A stretch of DNA of 64,000 nucleotides, from positions 17,353,691 through 17,417,690 of the forward strand of contig OZ024830.1 in the NCBI GenBank assembly GCA_964016985.1, read 5' to 3'. The notes beneath the pieces are model-generated. The model was not told the DNA's origin. It did not search any database and was given only the letters and a program-made list of their open reading frames with translations. The stretch is from Anodontia alba. Taxonomy: Eukaryota > Mollusca > Bivalvia > Lucinida > Lucinidae. This document shows positions 1-11,059 of the stretch, in pieces (within the stretch, counting starts at the first letter, position 1; each line of letters starts with the position of its first letter). The position numbers were made by a program, and so were the translations under genes.

Positions 1-1569
1 GCTTCATTTCTCCATGGTAAGAAAAGAAGGATTTGTTCTCGAAAATAGTTCTCTTCATCTGATTTGGAATTATACCGGACATAACGAATTACTTTTTGAT
101 TTTGTCGCCTTCTTATTTTGATGCCATTTTTCAAAACCACAACAGTTTGTTCATCACTGAATACCTCCTGTAAGTGCAAGTCATCATCATCATTAATGTC
201 CTGAGATGTAGAACAGTTATTATCATCACCATTACTTGGAAAAACAACTTCCAACTGTGACACATAGTCTGCCAGGCACCAGTTTTCAAGACATTTCGGT
301 CGTTTTGAATAACGTTTGATTAAATTATCTGCAACAATATCTGTTGAGGAATCTGGCATTTCATCAAGTGCAGTTTTTTCCTTTAGCAGCTGTATGCGCT
401 GGTTTGGTTCAGATGTATTTATAAACACTACATCTCTTGCGCTCTTTGTCAAAGGCATTTGCAGCACTAGATACACAGCCTCTTGGGCACTTACTTCAAC
501 ACTGTTAGAGAACACATTTCCAATATGTCGAACCTGTCTTTTTATATCCATGTTACCATTTCTGGCCTCTTTTGCAGCAGCATATAACAATGCACTCATA
601 CCTCTTTGTGACTTACTTATGTATGATACGATGTACATAGCACAAGCATATGGGTCTAAAACAAACTGTATGTCTATATTTGCTTTCCATGCTCTTAAAA
701 CAGTCTCACTGTACAGATTTACACGAATATCTTTTGGCCTTCTTTTCAGAAACACTTTGGATGCTTTGAGTGAACTTCGTATGCATTTAATATAATCATC
801 TTCATTCATTTCAATGACATCAGAAAGAAATTGTTCATATGTCATGTCAAAGCCCTCTTTTTCTGTATTCATTTTCTTTTGAATCTTCTCATACATCTTT
901 TTATATTTTTCAACATCAGTATCTAGTTGTTCTAGAATTATTGTCCTATTTAATGGTGGTAATGGGTAACCAAATCTACATATCCTATCTGCCTTCTTGC
1001 GGCATGTTCTTGAGTGCTTATGAATTTGTAATTGAATCAAATCATGCAAGTGTGCTTCATCTGAGCAGCATTTCAAATACTTGTCAACGTAGGTTGTTAT
1101 TTCTTCATTGGTACTACTGTTGTATTTCGGGGCATTTTCTACCCAAACAATCATGTGGATATGTGGAGAACCTCTTTGTTGAAATTCAACTCTATAAAAA
1201 TAATCTGTTATTTTTCCTAAGAAATCATGAGAACTTTTCAAAACAACTTTTATGAATTGTTGCACTCTGTGGTCAAAATAGCGTGAACATGTTACAGGGT
1301 CTTTCTGAATTAATTTTACTTTTTGTTCCCATGTCATAGTAATTATTTCATCTTCAGACAATTCAGTACCATGATTAAGAGCTGATAACATATTCAATAA
1401 ATCTGACCATCTAGTATCTGCAGATGAAAATGACATGAACCATGTCGGAAGACCAAGTTGTCTTATCATTGCAAAGACGTCTTTTTTCCTTGTTTCTAAA
1501 TATGCAGGAGAATTTCGAAGCTGTTTAAATATATAGTATCCTTCATCTTTCCGAATCATTTCTTGAACA
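1..1569 (-). CDS. Helitron Rep (HUH/Y2 nuclease) domain, partial, runs off the left edge
   Basis: Reading leftward from about 1569 one minus-strand frame stays open to base 1. It carries the three signatures of a Helitron rolling-circle replicase: motif 1 around 1407-1457 (PTWFMSFSSADTRW), the metal-binding His-hydrophobic-His at about 1141-1175 (RGSPHIHMIVW), and the two-tyrosine motif at about 603-659 (YIVSYISK, Tyr-x3-Tyr). In the family the tyrosines nick and join DNA at the element ends. The SF1 helicase that normally follows lies beyond the window. The frame is offset by one base from the upstream cysteine-rich region (1556-3634); a missing base near 1566-1570 explains this, so the two are probably one polyprotein broken by a frameshift or a sequencing error. 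Both HUH histidines and both tyrosines are intact. Confidence 0.9.
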
Positions 1570-3634
1570 TAGCTTGTCTAGCAGTCAAATTTTTACTTTC
1601 AAATTGTCCTCTCCTAACAGCCAAATGGACTTTGTCGTTCAATTGCTTCATTTGTATTTTCTTCATCTTGAAAAATATGTTTGGTACACTTTTTGCAGCC
1701 CTCCTGTCACTACTCCTCAGTTCCCATTTGGCAATGTCACTGTAACTTACTGGAGTTAATCTATCTGAATTCTCAGTTCTCCTTTGTCCACAATAAATTG
1801 TTGGAAAACATAGAAACTCTGAATCTGTATCTTGATATATACTCAAAGGTCGCTGGCCTTCTCCAGGAGCAAATGTAAACATATTTGTTCTATTTTCAAT
1901 ATCAGCATCATCAACAAGAGTGTCTATGTTACCAACATTTTCTAGCTGATTCTGCTCTTCATCTGAATCATATACAGTACTTTCATCTGAGGTGTTATGA
2001 CTGGTTTCAAGATTTGAGTTTTCAGGACTTTCTACCTCAGATGAAAAAAAATCTTTTACAGTTTCTTCACAATCTCTTGTCACACGTGTGGCCCAATCTT
2101 CATCTATTGTAACTTCAGTATTTTTGTACAAGGTACTATTTCTCTTAAGCCAGTGTAAGGCAACCAAAACTCGTAAAGGTCGTACATTTTCTGTAAATGC
2201 GCATGATTTGTAGGATAATTTCTTTTTTAGCTTGACAGCAACAGTAACATTTTCATCAAATGGTCTAGGAAGTGCATTGACAACAGGTTGAATGTCTACA
2301 GGTACATTTACAACATTACCTTTTACAGAATACTGACGTTCTCTTGGTAACTCTCTAACTTGCATAAAGGGAATACGTAAAGAAATAAGTCGTTCCTCCA
2401 ATTGATGCAAATATGACTCTTTTGGTTTGAGTGTCCAGCACATACCATTCAGAACTGATAATTTCGGAACTTTGTTTTTTAAGAGACTTGTTTTGCAAGT
2501 GGTACAAATCCATTCTAAACCATCAACTGAAAGTCTACCATTTAAGAACTGTAAGTCATAACTTCCTTTAATGCTACTGACTTGGCTAACACTTTGCTTG
2601 AACCAGGTTTGATCACAACAAGTGCAAATGAACTGAGGCCCAACTTTAATACTTTCATGAAAAAGTCTGATGCAGTTATCAATACTATCTCCATGCTTCT
2701 TTGCTTTTGATACAAGATTTTCTGTTTGCTGAAACTCAGGATCTTTTCTTTTTTGTGATTTTCTGTATCTATCTATTACCTTTTCTTTTTGCTTTATGTT
2801 AGCATCTACATGAGATGATTGTTTTGCAATACGTTCCTTTTCTAATACAAATGGATCCATTCTCGCTTTCTGTTTTGATTCCAGTTCTTTCCGTGCGTAA
2901 TCCTTATCTGTTCTTGTCTTTTGTTTGGATTCTAGTTCTTTCCGTGCAAAATCTTTATTCATTCTTGCCTTTTGGTTTGATTCTAGTTCTTTACGTGCAT
3001 AATCTTTATACATTCTTGCCTTTTGTTTTGATTCTAGTTCTCTCCGTGCATAATCTTTATCCCTTCTTGCCTTTTGTTTTGATTCTAGTTCTTTCTGTGT
3101 ATTATCTTTAATCGTTCTTGCCTTTTGTTTTGATTCTAGTTCTTTCTGTGCATAACCTTTATCCATTCTTGCCTTTTGTTTTGATTCTAGTTCTTTCTGT
3201 GCATAATCTTTGTCCATTCTTGCCTTTTGTTTTGATTCTAGTTCTTTCTGTGCATAATCTTTATCCCTTCTTGCCTTTTGTTTTGACTCCAGTTCTTTCC
3301 GTGCATAATCTTTATCTGTTCTTGCTCTGCGTTTGGATTCCAGTTCTTTCCTGGAATGGTCCTTATCTGTTCTAGCTGTTTGTTTTAATTCTAATTCTTT
3401 CTTTGCATAGTGTATGTTCTGTCTTGCTCTTTGTTTTGATTCAAGTTCCCTAATCACATACTGTCTATCATTTCTTGCTTTTCTTTTGGATGCAGTCTGG
3501 CTTCTTTTTTCCCTAGTTTTAAACTCCTCATCACTTCTAGCTTTTCTTATATATCTGTTAAGCAGAATTATCTCTTTTTCTTTAAATTTTTTATCACCTC
3601 TTGCTTTTCTCTTTGAGGCTGTCTGAATTTTCCA
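1556..3634 (-). pseudogene. Helitron polyprotein, repeat region plus cysteine-rich DUF6570-like domain, frameshifted
   Basis: This minus-strand frame is open from just after an in-frame TAA (3635-3637) down to a stop at 1556. The first third is a charged Lys/Glu/Arg array of 17-residue units of the type ELESKQKARMDKDYARK. A cysteine-rich part follows with CTCC, CTTC and other Cys pairs (about 2450-2640), spaced like a zinc-binding module, then an acidic stretch rich in Glu and Asp. This layout just before the Rep domain matches the N-terminal region of animal Helitron replicases (DUF6570-like; family name from memory, not searched). No ATG is needed here because the reading frame continues upstream past the TAA. 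The end at 1556 is a frameshift and not a natural C-terminus: the Rep frame begins at the same place. Confidence 0.8.
2867..3470 (-). repeat. 51-bp coding tandem repeat in the Helitron
   Basis: About twelve head-to-tail copies of a 51-bp unit encode the 17-residue motif ELESKQKAR..KDYARK. The unit length is a multiple of three, so copy number can change without breaking the frame. Units differ mainly by single substitutions. Confidence 0.85.
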
Positions 3635-3985
3635 TTATTTTTCTTTGAATTCTTTATCACCTCTTTCTTTTCTCTTTGAAGTTCTCTGAATTTTTCGTTC
3701 CTTTTCTTTGAATTCTTTATCACCTCTTTCTTTTCTCTTGGAAATTGTCTGAATTTTTCGTTCCTTTTCTTTGAATTCTTTATCACCTCTTGCTTTTCTT
3801 TTTGAAGTTGTCTGAATTTTTTGTTCCTTTTCTTTGAATTCTTTATCACCTCTTGCTTTTCTCTTTGAAGTTGCCTGAATTTTTTGTTCCTTTTCTTTGA
3901 ATTCTTTATCACCTCTTGCTTTTCTCTTTGAGGCTGTCTGAAATTTCCGTTCTTTTTCTTTAAATTCTTTATCTATTCTTTTCAT
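3590..3985 (-). repeat. 63-bp coding tandem repeat in the Helitron
   Basis: Six to seven copies of a 63-bp unit. The marker tatcacctcttgctttt recurs at 3781, 3844 and 3907, a period of 63. It encodes the 21-residue Lys/Glu repeat. Confidence 0.85.
3635..3985 (-). pseudogene. Helitron polyprotein, 21-residue coding repeats, cut by a nonsense codon
   Basis: A 116-residue frame, MKRIDKEFKEKERK at its start, made of 21-residue units (KEFKEKEQKIQ then TTSKRKARGD). It shares its frame with the next region (1556-3634). The repeat continues past the stop: a unit that elsewhere reads GAA-CGA reads TAA-TGG here, so one codon change makes the stop. The KARGDKEF core resembles KARMDKDY of the 17-residue array, so both arrays probably grew from one ancestral charged, likely helical, repeat. 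A second open frame of the same length on this strand is a by-product of the low-complexity repeat. Upstream of 3985 the frame continues to a stop about 70 bases further, with no other ATG, so the start is either this Met or a link to the ORF ending at 4115. Confidence 0.7.
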
Positions 3986-4114
3986 TTGTTTGTATCTTTT
4001 AAAGTACTCATGCCTATCTTTACTTCTGAGTTTTGAAGCAAAGACTTTAGTGTAGCTTCATTAGAAAAGCAATTACCATCTCTCTGATTTATGGATTTCT
4101 TACTGACTATACTC

Positions 4115-6145
4115 TCAGTTCTTTTTTTTTTGATCTTCAAAGTATTTTGTAATCAAATCTGTGGTACTGTTATTTTCCATACCAGATGAAGTAAACTGCA
4201 GTGGCAGAATTTCAAACTGACAAGATAAGTCAATCATCATACTTTCATACATGGCATACAAAAATCTTATAAGGTCATCAAGAACAGTAAATGACATTAG
4301 GACTGATTTACCATCAGGACTAGATAACCCGTGTTTTCCATGTGAATGTGAATCAAAAAGCCAGAACTTATCATCTTTAACAAAAACTGCTGAACAAACA
4401 GCCTCAGTCAAAACTAAAACATAGTGATTATTGCAGAATACTGACTGAAAGGACTGATGTAAAGAAGGTAATGTTGATTTGTCAACTTGACTCACAGCAA
4501 CACCTGATATGATGTTTGCCTTCTCTATATTTACGTATCTGGATAAAATATTTACTTGATCTGGAATTTCATCAAGACATAGTAACCGATGCTTAAATTT
4601 ACCCTGGCACTTCAAATTATCTATTACAGACTTATATAGATGATCACCAACATTTAACACTTCATCTAAATTTGCTTTAGTTGGCAGTCTAGAATAGTCT
4701 GCATATATCAAAGCACACAATGAGTTTATTGTGCATTGACTTCCTCTTGAAGTCAACGAAAATCTGGTACTACTTTGGCAAAATGAACCAAATACTAGTG
4801 TATCAAAGTTGAATGGAGCTCTGACTTCCAGTTTGGGTATGGATTCATCATGCATGGCCTCAATGTCTCTCAAGTCCTTATTTTTATTCATAATAACATC
4901 TGGTAAATTATCAATGCTGTAATAATTCTTCTTTTCAATAGCACTATCACTAAAAGTACAAATCTTGGCAGCATATCCGGTCTCAATCTCGGCATCAAAA
5001 CAAGTTTTGATATCAGAATCTACCAAAATATCCAACCCAGCATCAGAGCTACTCTCTAATTTGGCACCAAATCCATTCTCACTATTTCCATCACTGAAGA
5101 TTTGATTCTGTGCAGCAAAGTAAGTCTTATTTTTGGCACCAAAGCATGTTTGCAACTTAGTATTACTATGTCTTTCTATCACAGTATCATTCAAAATATC
5201 AATCACAGTACCATCAGTTTCCATGTTAGTACCATAGCTACTTTCAACATTGGCAACAAAGCCAGTTTCAAAATTGGCAACAGAGCCTGTTTCAATGTTG
5301 GCATCAGAGCCAGTTTCCACACTGGCACCAGAGCCAGTTTCAATGTTGGCATCAGAGCAAGTTTCAATGTTGGCACAAGAGCCAGTTTCAATGTTGGCAC
5401 CAGAGCAAGTTATAATGTTAACACCAGAGCCAGTTTTAATGGTGGCATCAGATCCATTTTCAATGTTGGCACCAGAGCCAGTTTCAATGTTGGCATCATA
5501 GCCAGTTTCAATGTTGGCATCAGAGCCAGTTTCAGTGTTGGCATCAGAGCTAGTTTCAATATTGGTACCAGAGCCAGTTTCATTTGCAGTATCAAAACAC
5601 ATTTCAATCACAGTATCTTTCAAAATATCAATCACAGTATCACAATTTTCAGTACTGGCACCAGAACCAGTTTCAATGTTAATATCAAAGCCAGTTTCAG
5701 TGTTAACACCAAAGTCAGTTTCAATATTGGCATCAGAGCCAGTTTCAATGTTGGCATCAATGCCAGTTTTAATGTCGGTACCAGAGGCAGTTCTAACTTT
5801 TGCATCAGTGAAAGTTTCAATCTTGGCACCAGAACCAGATTCTTTCGCAGTTTCAAAACACATATCATTCACAGTACCATTCAAAATATCATTCACTGTA
5901 TCACAAGTTCCCATTTTGGCATCAGAGCCAGTTTCAATGTTGAGATCATAGCCATGGACAGATGGCCATATTGGCAAACCAGCTAATGGCACAGACCCAA
6001 TATAAGTAAGATCTGCAGGGTCATCTCGACCCCCATCTGGTAAACAGTCAGGTCTATCTCCATCTTCCTTTGTCTTCCCTCTGGTGCCTTTCCTTAACAC
6101 TGACTTTCGTGCCTCTGACCTCCTCCAACCTTTTGCACGGGGCAT
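4115..6145 (-). CDS. Helitron-associated ORF: repeat-rich N-terminus and C76-like cysteine protease/deubiquitinase domain
   Basis: A 676-residue ORF starting at the first ATG after upstream stops, with a basic N-terminus (MPRAKGWRRSEARKSVLRKG). Residues about 60-320 are an eight-residue array of the type SDANIETG. The last 240 residues look like a papain-fold protease: SRGSQCTINSL places a candidate nucleophile at Cys471, and WLFDSHSHGKHG supplies Asp598 and His600. The Q-C and D-S-H pairing and spacing recall peptidase family C76, the ubiquitin-specific protease fold known from large tegument proteins; OTU-type proteases are known in Helitrons. Activity is inference. The ORF ends in a run of ten A (about 4126-4135) close to the stop; a one-base change there would keep the frame open toward the Rep region, so it may be the N-terminal part of one long protein. 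No TC 5' end of the Helitron could be placed to its right. Confidence 0.75.
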   Translation of the reverse strand: MPRAKGWRRSEARKSVLRKGTRGKTKEDGDRPDCLPDGGRDDPADLTYIGSVPLAGLPIWPSVHGYDLNIETGSDAKMGTCDTVNDILNGTVNDMCFETAKESGSGAKIETFTDAKVRTASGTDIKTGIDANIETGSDANIETDFGVNTETGFDINIETGSGASTENCDTVIDILKDTVIEMCFDTANETGSGTNIETSSDANTETGSDANIETGYDANIETGSGANIENGSDATIKTGSGVNIITCSGANIETGSCANIETCSDANIETGSGASVETGSDANIETGSVANFETGFVANVESSYGTNMETDGTVIDILNDTVIERHSNTKLQTCFGAKNKTYFAAQNQIFSDGNSENGFGAKLESSSDAGLDILVDSDIKTCFDAEIETGYAAKICTFSDSAIEKKNYYSIDNLPDVIMNKNKDLRDIEAMHDESIPKLEVRAPFNFDTLVFGSFCQSSTRFSLTSRGSQCTINSLCALIYADYSRLPTKANLDEVLNVGDHLYKSVIDNLKCQGKFKHRLLCLDEIPDQVNILSRYVNIEKANIISGVAVSQVDKSTLPSLHQSFQSVFCNNHYVLVLTEAVCSAVFVKDDKFWLFDSHSHGKHGLSSPDGKSVLMSFTVLDDLIRFLYAMYESMMIDLSCQFEILPLQFTSSGMENNSTTDLITKYFEDQKKKN
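5225..5960 (-). repeat. 24-bp coding tandem repeat (8-residue units)
   Basis: Dozens of degenerate copies of a 24-bp unit (ttggcaccagagccagtttcaatg-like, read on the other strand as SDANIETG), broken by two longer inserts near 5600 and 5870 that resemble each other (CFDTANE and DTVIDIL motifs), suggesting a larger duplicated block. The long open frames on the + strand here are by-products of this repeat. Confidence 0.85.
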
Positions 6146-6869
6146 TATTACAATTTATCTGAAAGTAAAACAAGCTGTTGTTAAACAGCATGCTACTTGC
6201 CTATTTGAAATGCAAATAAGACAGCAAATTGACAAATGCACATACTTCTACTAAAACATGACAGGAATGTGAATTTTGGCAATGAGATTATCCAAGGAGC
6301 CCAAACATGTGAATCTCCTCCTCAATACTTCTACCAGTTACAGACATGGTTACATGCAAAACTTAAAAAATTTATTGTCGAAGAAGTGGTATAATTCTGC
6401 TAAAATGCATGTGTTGGTTACGGCACTTGGTCAGTGAGCTTTTTATATAATGGGCCCACATACATGTGCAATGTTTCTATCCTTCCATTAGTGATATGTT
6501 TATTATAACTGGTTAAAAGGGATTGTGACTACTCTGCAAGACATTTCTAATAAGTACCCAGAATCCATAAGTTTGAGCAGTAATGAGCCTGGTATTATTT
6601 TTCGTTGGTGTTGAAGTTTTATGGCCCAGTCAACACATTAGAGTCATGTCCAGTGCAGTCAGTTTACCTAACCAAACTTTTTCCTGTGCAGGCTTTGTCT
6701 TTTGAGATTTTTATTTTACCTCACTGCAGTTGGTGTTCAGCATCATGTGGCAGTGGTAGAATGTCTCCCCGTACTTCACCATAGTGCAGACTATATTTTT
6801 TATTTCTTTCGGGATCTTTGAACCCATTGTGGTTTCTTTGAAAATGGACTTCTAATCATGTATAGGCTA
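6146..6869. other. Spacer upstream of the Helitron ORF, no gene seen
   Basis: AT-rich sequence without a convincing ORF, repeat array or exon. The right (5') end of the Helitron should lie here or beyond, but I could not identify it. Confidence 0.5.
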
Positions 6870-7327
6870 GAAGGCATAGGCAGTGTTTGATTTTTGTTTT
6901 CGCTTTGATGCATTGACTGAGTTGGGAGCCTTTATGCGAACCAAACTTTTGTATTTCTGTATTAAGAGTAGCATTGGGACCCAGGGTGAAGTTAGCTAGC
7001 TGTAAAAGTGCTTTAAACCCCCCGGTGGTTTGTTCTACCGACCGTTCTAAGGCGGTGGTCCCGGTGTTAGTCTTACTCTTTGTTGCTTTGTGGTTTATTC
7101 TACGAGGCGATTTGTTGTATGTCTTTCCGTGTGTCATTTTGTTCTTGTGTTTTTCAGTCCTTTTAGTATTGCAATTACCTCGCTTGGGGAAGAGAGAGCT
7201 AATCTTAGTGCTTTTCATTCATTTGTTCGGTTTGTGCTTGTTTAGATTTGTCGGTTTCCTCTTCCTCTTGGGGTCTGGGAAGGGCTGCGGTTTGTGATTG
7301 TGGCACTCCCTGGACTCTTACCTTTTT
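6870..7327 (+). mobile_element. Penelope-like element, 3' untranslated tail only
   Basis: Matches the 3' tail of the PLE copies at 14-16 kb, 19-20 kb and 31-32 kb: the marker TTTTCGCTTTGATGCATTGA, then GTGCTTTAAACCCCCCGGTG, CCGTTCTAAGGCGGTGGTCC, and an end close to CTCCCTGGAC...CTTACCTTTT. It is a 5'-truncated insertion with no RT sequence. Open frames on either strand here are non-coding by-products that recur in every copy. Confidence 0.85.
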
Positions 7328-8879
7328 TAAAAACTTCATTACAGCTTATGAATAGTCTCAATAAAACCGTGACTCCCACTTTCTATCTGTTTTTTTTTCT
7401 TTGTTTCCAAAGGCAATCTTTCAGATTGTTATTAGTCCTCTAAGTGGTTAGCCAGTACTTGTGTACGTTCTTTGGCCAGGAACTGACAAATGCCCCTCTT
7501 GAATCAGCAGAAGGAATTGTGGATGGTAAGCTACAATGCTGTAAACCCCAATTTTCTAAAAGAATGCTATTTCAAAGATCTTCATCTCATAAACGGCTAA
7601 AGTGAAGATATATTCCTCTAACTTACCAAATGCCACTGATCTCTGTTTCAATTAAGTATGTCTTCCAGCCACTATCTCTCACTACAGAATCTTAGTAACT
7701 AAACACTATCACTTTAGAGTCACTATCTCGTCAAAATTTAGCACATACACAAAATTATACAATGTCAATGAAATATTTGCTGAATGCAATAATTATCTTC
7801 TGTTTAACCTATAAAAGAAAAAAAAGATATAGCACACATGCCAGCAATAGCAATGGGAACTGATTTCTAAATGCAAAATAATGATTGAAACCTTTTCAAC
7901 TTAATTTTCTAAAAGAATGTGAAAAGTTCTTGAAAAAGATTCATTGAAAGCTCAAAGCCATGTTCAGATAGCTTTATTAAAAACATCAATGTAAACCTTC
8001 AGTGTCTAACATTTTAGTCTTTGTCAAAATGAAATTAAATCGAGGACAAGATAGATAGATGAAAATCTGTTAAAGAAAATGTGACATCTTTATATGACAA
8101 TTATTTGCATTATTTATATGACAATTATTTGCATTATTTCATTAACTAAGATGACATAAAAGACTAGTTCTGCTTGTGCAAGGTCAGGAAGCATTTTTTC
8201 TGGCACTCCAGTTATTGCCCAGATCCACTACACAATCAGCTGGTTGGGTTAACTGTTCTTCAATGGTTTGTAAAATCCAAAGTATGCATACACATGAAAA
8301 AAAAGCTACATAAATGTATGTAAAAAATGATTTTCAATAATACCATAATCAATAAGGCAGTATATCAAAGGAAGAGGCTCTTCTTTCTCAAACCTGATAT
8401 ATCATTTTACATTGAAGTAAAATCCTCCTTTTTATCTGTTTTGTATCTGATGTTAGTTAAACTAAAATATAAAAATTCTTCCATCAGATATTCATTATCT
8501 TGGCGTTATTACTGCAGCTATAAACTGAATCCTATTGCACTTCAGAATCACAAGTACCTACCCGGTACACGTATGAGCTGACACCTGCGTTTAACTCTTT
8601 GCCAGATGAAAACTGCTTTTGATGGAGTAGCAGCAAATGGATTTTAAAAACATTGTGCAAACAGCAAAAACTGTACACAAATGGATTTTTTTTCTCTTTT
8701 TCATAATGCTTTCTTTTGAGTCTTTGAAATGTCCCTTTAATGTTTCCAGATTTTAATTTCTTTTCTTCAGCTACTTTTCATTTGCAAAATACTACATCAG
8801 GAAATGAGTTAAACAATAGTTATTGCATTGGGTACATGCAGGTAATAATAACATTTCAGTTAGCAATGCTTACTAGATA
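7328..8879. other. AT-rich unique stretch, no gene seen
   Basis: No supported exon or element. A short direct duplication, TTATATGACAATTATTTGCA, occurs twice at about 8089-8137. ORFs here are short and have no recognisable composition. Confidence 0.5.
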
Positions 8880-9370
8880 TCCCCAGCAATAGCAAGTACA
8901 CAATGATATAAGGACAGCAACTTCGTTGAATATTGATCAAAACTGACCAGTTACAACCCCATCATTTCGTGCAAAATTTAATCAAAAGCCATCAATTCCT
9001 CCTAAAGATACTTAACAGAAACTATTTTTGTTGTAAAAACAAGAGCAGTAACTCTGTTGAAAATGGACTAAAAATGCTGAGTAATAATTCCAAGCAAGAT
9101 TTAGTATGCAATATTTAACTGAAATTCCACAATGCCTTTTCCAAGATATTGAACAGGAACCATTTTTCACACAAATCAAGGGCAGCAACTCTTGTGAAAA
9201 TTGATGAAAAATGCTGAGCTACATCAAAAAGCTAGAAATTGTCAATACTGTTTCATCTGCAAACAAAATTTGATCTAAGTCCATCAATTACTTCACAAGA
9301 TATTGACTGTAAACTATTTCAGTAGTAAATCAGTGCAAACAACATTCTCAACTGAGGTAGAAATATCATT
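8880..9370. repeat. Degenerate tandem repeat, left part
   Basis: Imperfect units of roughly 130-170 bp share the core GGCAGCAACTCT..TTGAAAATTGAT and AAAAATGCTGA (about 8910, 9045, 9180). Related sequence (GGGCAGTACACTC, TTTTGAAAACTGATGACAAATGC) resumes at 10600-10830, so the repeats between look like an insertion into one older element. Confidence 0.5.
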
Positions 9371-9399
9371 CACTGGAAGATCTAATAACAAGAAAAATG

Positions 9400-10547
9400 C
9401 CTAACGGCAATATGGACGGGTTTTTCAAAAGGTCAATGAAAAGGTAAACCTTGGGAGACCCAATGCCCGCTGGCCATGACATTGCTATTTTAAAGGTCAG
9501 ATTTTTTAACAATCTGTCCAAAATTCAATTTTGGCTGCACAAGCGTTCGGCTTCAGGGGTGATAAATACCTAACAAAGAAAGTCAGAGTTGTCTCTCTTA
9601 TACAGGGCATGCCCACTGGTCCTTATCTATGCCTCTACCAAATATTATCAAAATATTTCAAACCATTTAGAAGTTATGAAGTGCACAAGAATTTGGCTTA
9701 GAAATTCATTCAGGGGAGTTAATTTGAAAAAAGAACAAAAATATTGTCCTTCTTGCATGTGACACTCTTACTTGACCTGATATATGTCCCCACCAAATAT
9801 TATCAAATTATCTCAAACAGTATGGGAGTTATGGCCTGCACAAGATTTTGGTTTCAGGGGAGATAAGTACATAAAGCAAGAGTTGTCCTTCCTGCATGCA
9901 ACACTTCTACTTGACCTGATATATGTACCTACCAAATATTATCAAATTACCTCAAACAGTATAGGAGTTATGGCCTGCACAATATTTCGACCTCAGGGGA
10001 GATAAGTACATAACAAAGTAAGTGAGAGTTGTCTCTCTTACACCCTACACACCCACTGGTCCTCCTCTTTACCCCTACCAAATATGAAAATAATCCACTG
10101 AAGAGTAAAGGTAACATACAACTTTGAAAAAAGGTTAACCAAAAGGTAAACCTGGGATGTCAAAAGAGATAAGTACATAACGGAGAAAGTGAGAGTTGTC
10201 TCTCTTGCACACCACATGCCTACTGGTCCTCATCTTCATCTCTGCCAAATATGAAAGCAATCCAATTAAGAATAAAGGTGATATATAACTGTAAAAAGGT
10301 TAACCAAAAGGTAAACCTAAGACATCAGGGGAGATAAGTACATAATGAACAAATTGAGAGTTGTCTCTTGCATGTGAAACACTTATTGGTCCTCCTCTTC
10401 ATCCCTACCAAATATGAAAGCAATCCGCTGAAGAATAAAGGTAACTTTCAACATTGAAAAAAAAAAAAGGTTAACCAAAAGGTAAACCTGGGACGACGCC
10501 CCATGCCAGACGCCCCGCCCGCCCGGTGATCGCTATTTTAAAGGACA

Positions 10548-10594
<47 letters not shown>

Positions 10595-10595
10595 G
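9400..10595. repeat. Tandem repeat of about 170 bp with terminal poly(A)
   Basis: Four to five degenerate units built on GGGGAGATAAGTACATAAC, GAGAGTTGTCTCTCTT, CACTGGTCCTC and CCTACCAAATAT recur near 9555, 9860, 9995, 10160 and 10330. The motif GGTTAACCAAAAGGTAAACC marks unit ends. A run of about 40 A lies at 10552-10593. Not coding. Confidence 0.6.
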
Positions 10596-10599
10596 TCCA

Positions 10600-10840
10600 A
10601 AAATTCATCCACTTCTTCAAAGATATTGAGTCACACCATTCTTTGTCAGCAACCAAGGGCAGTACACTCTTTTGAAAACTGATGACAAATGCCTACTAAT
10701 TAGTCTATGCAACATGATGACTATAGAATTTTACATACCGACTTAGATTAAAATCCATTCATTCATTTTCAAGATGCTGAATGGAAACTAAGTGTAACTG
10801 ATGGACAGACAATATGAAAACTGTATACCCAACCAATACT
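10600..10840. repeat. Degenerate tandem repeat, right part
   Basis: Resumes the GGGCAG...CTCTTTTGAAAACTGATGACAAATGC motif seen left of 9400. It fits one repeat element split by the 9400-10595 block. Confidence 0.4.
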
Positions 10841-11059
10841 TTGTATGTGGGGAGATAAACATTTATTTCTGGAAATTCCTGCATTTGCATTTTGAAAAGA
10901 CAATAAGAATATTGTCAAAATTGTAGCCATGCATCTTGATCTCAAATGGTTCCATTATTCAACTTCATCACCTGAAAATAGCAATATATGACAAACAAAA
11001 ACAAGCATTGTCAGAAGGCAAAATATAATCCATAGGTCACTAGATGTGCCCAGGATGAG

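Noticed and set aside
2815..3626. + strand hydrophobic open frames rich in Leu/Val/Phe
   Set aside because: Antisense of the 51-bp and 63-bp Lys/Glu repeats; hydrophobicity is a codon artefact.
5102..5986. Long + strand open frames (294 and 146 residues) opposite the Helitron protease ORF
   Set aside because: They arise from the 24-bp repeat, which keeps all frames open; no non-repetitive domain. The minus-strand ORF has the protease motifs.
6974..7297. ORFs with VVPVLVLLFVALWFILRGDL in every PLE tail, and their antisense frames
   Set aside because: They are interrupted differently in each copy and lie in the non-coding tail. Conservation is that of the repeat.
6870..7327. Hammerhead ribozyme in the PLE tails, as reported for some PLEs
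   Set aside because: I looked for CTGATGA with a nearby GAAA and matching stems in the tails and found none.
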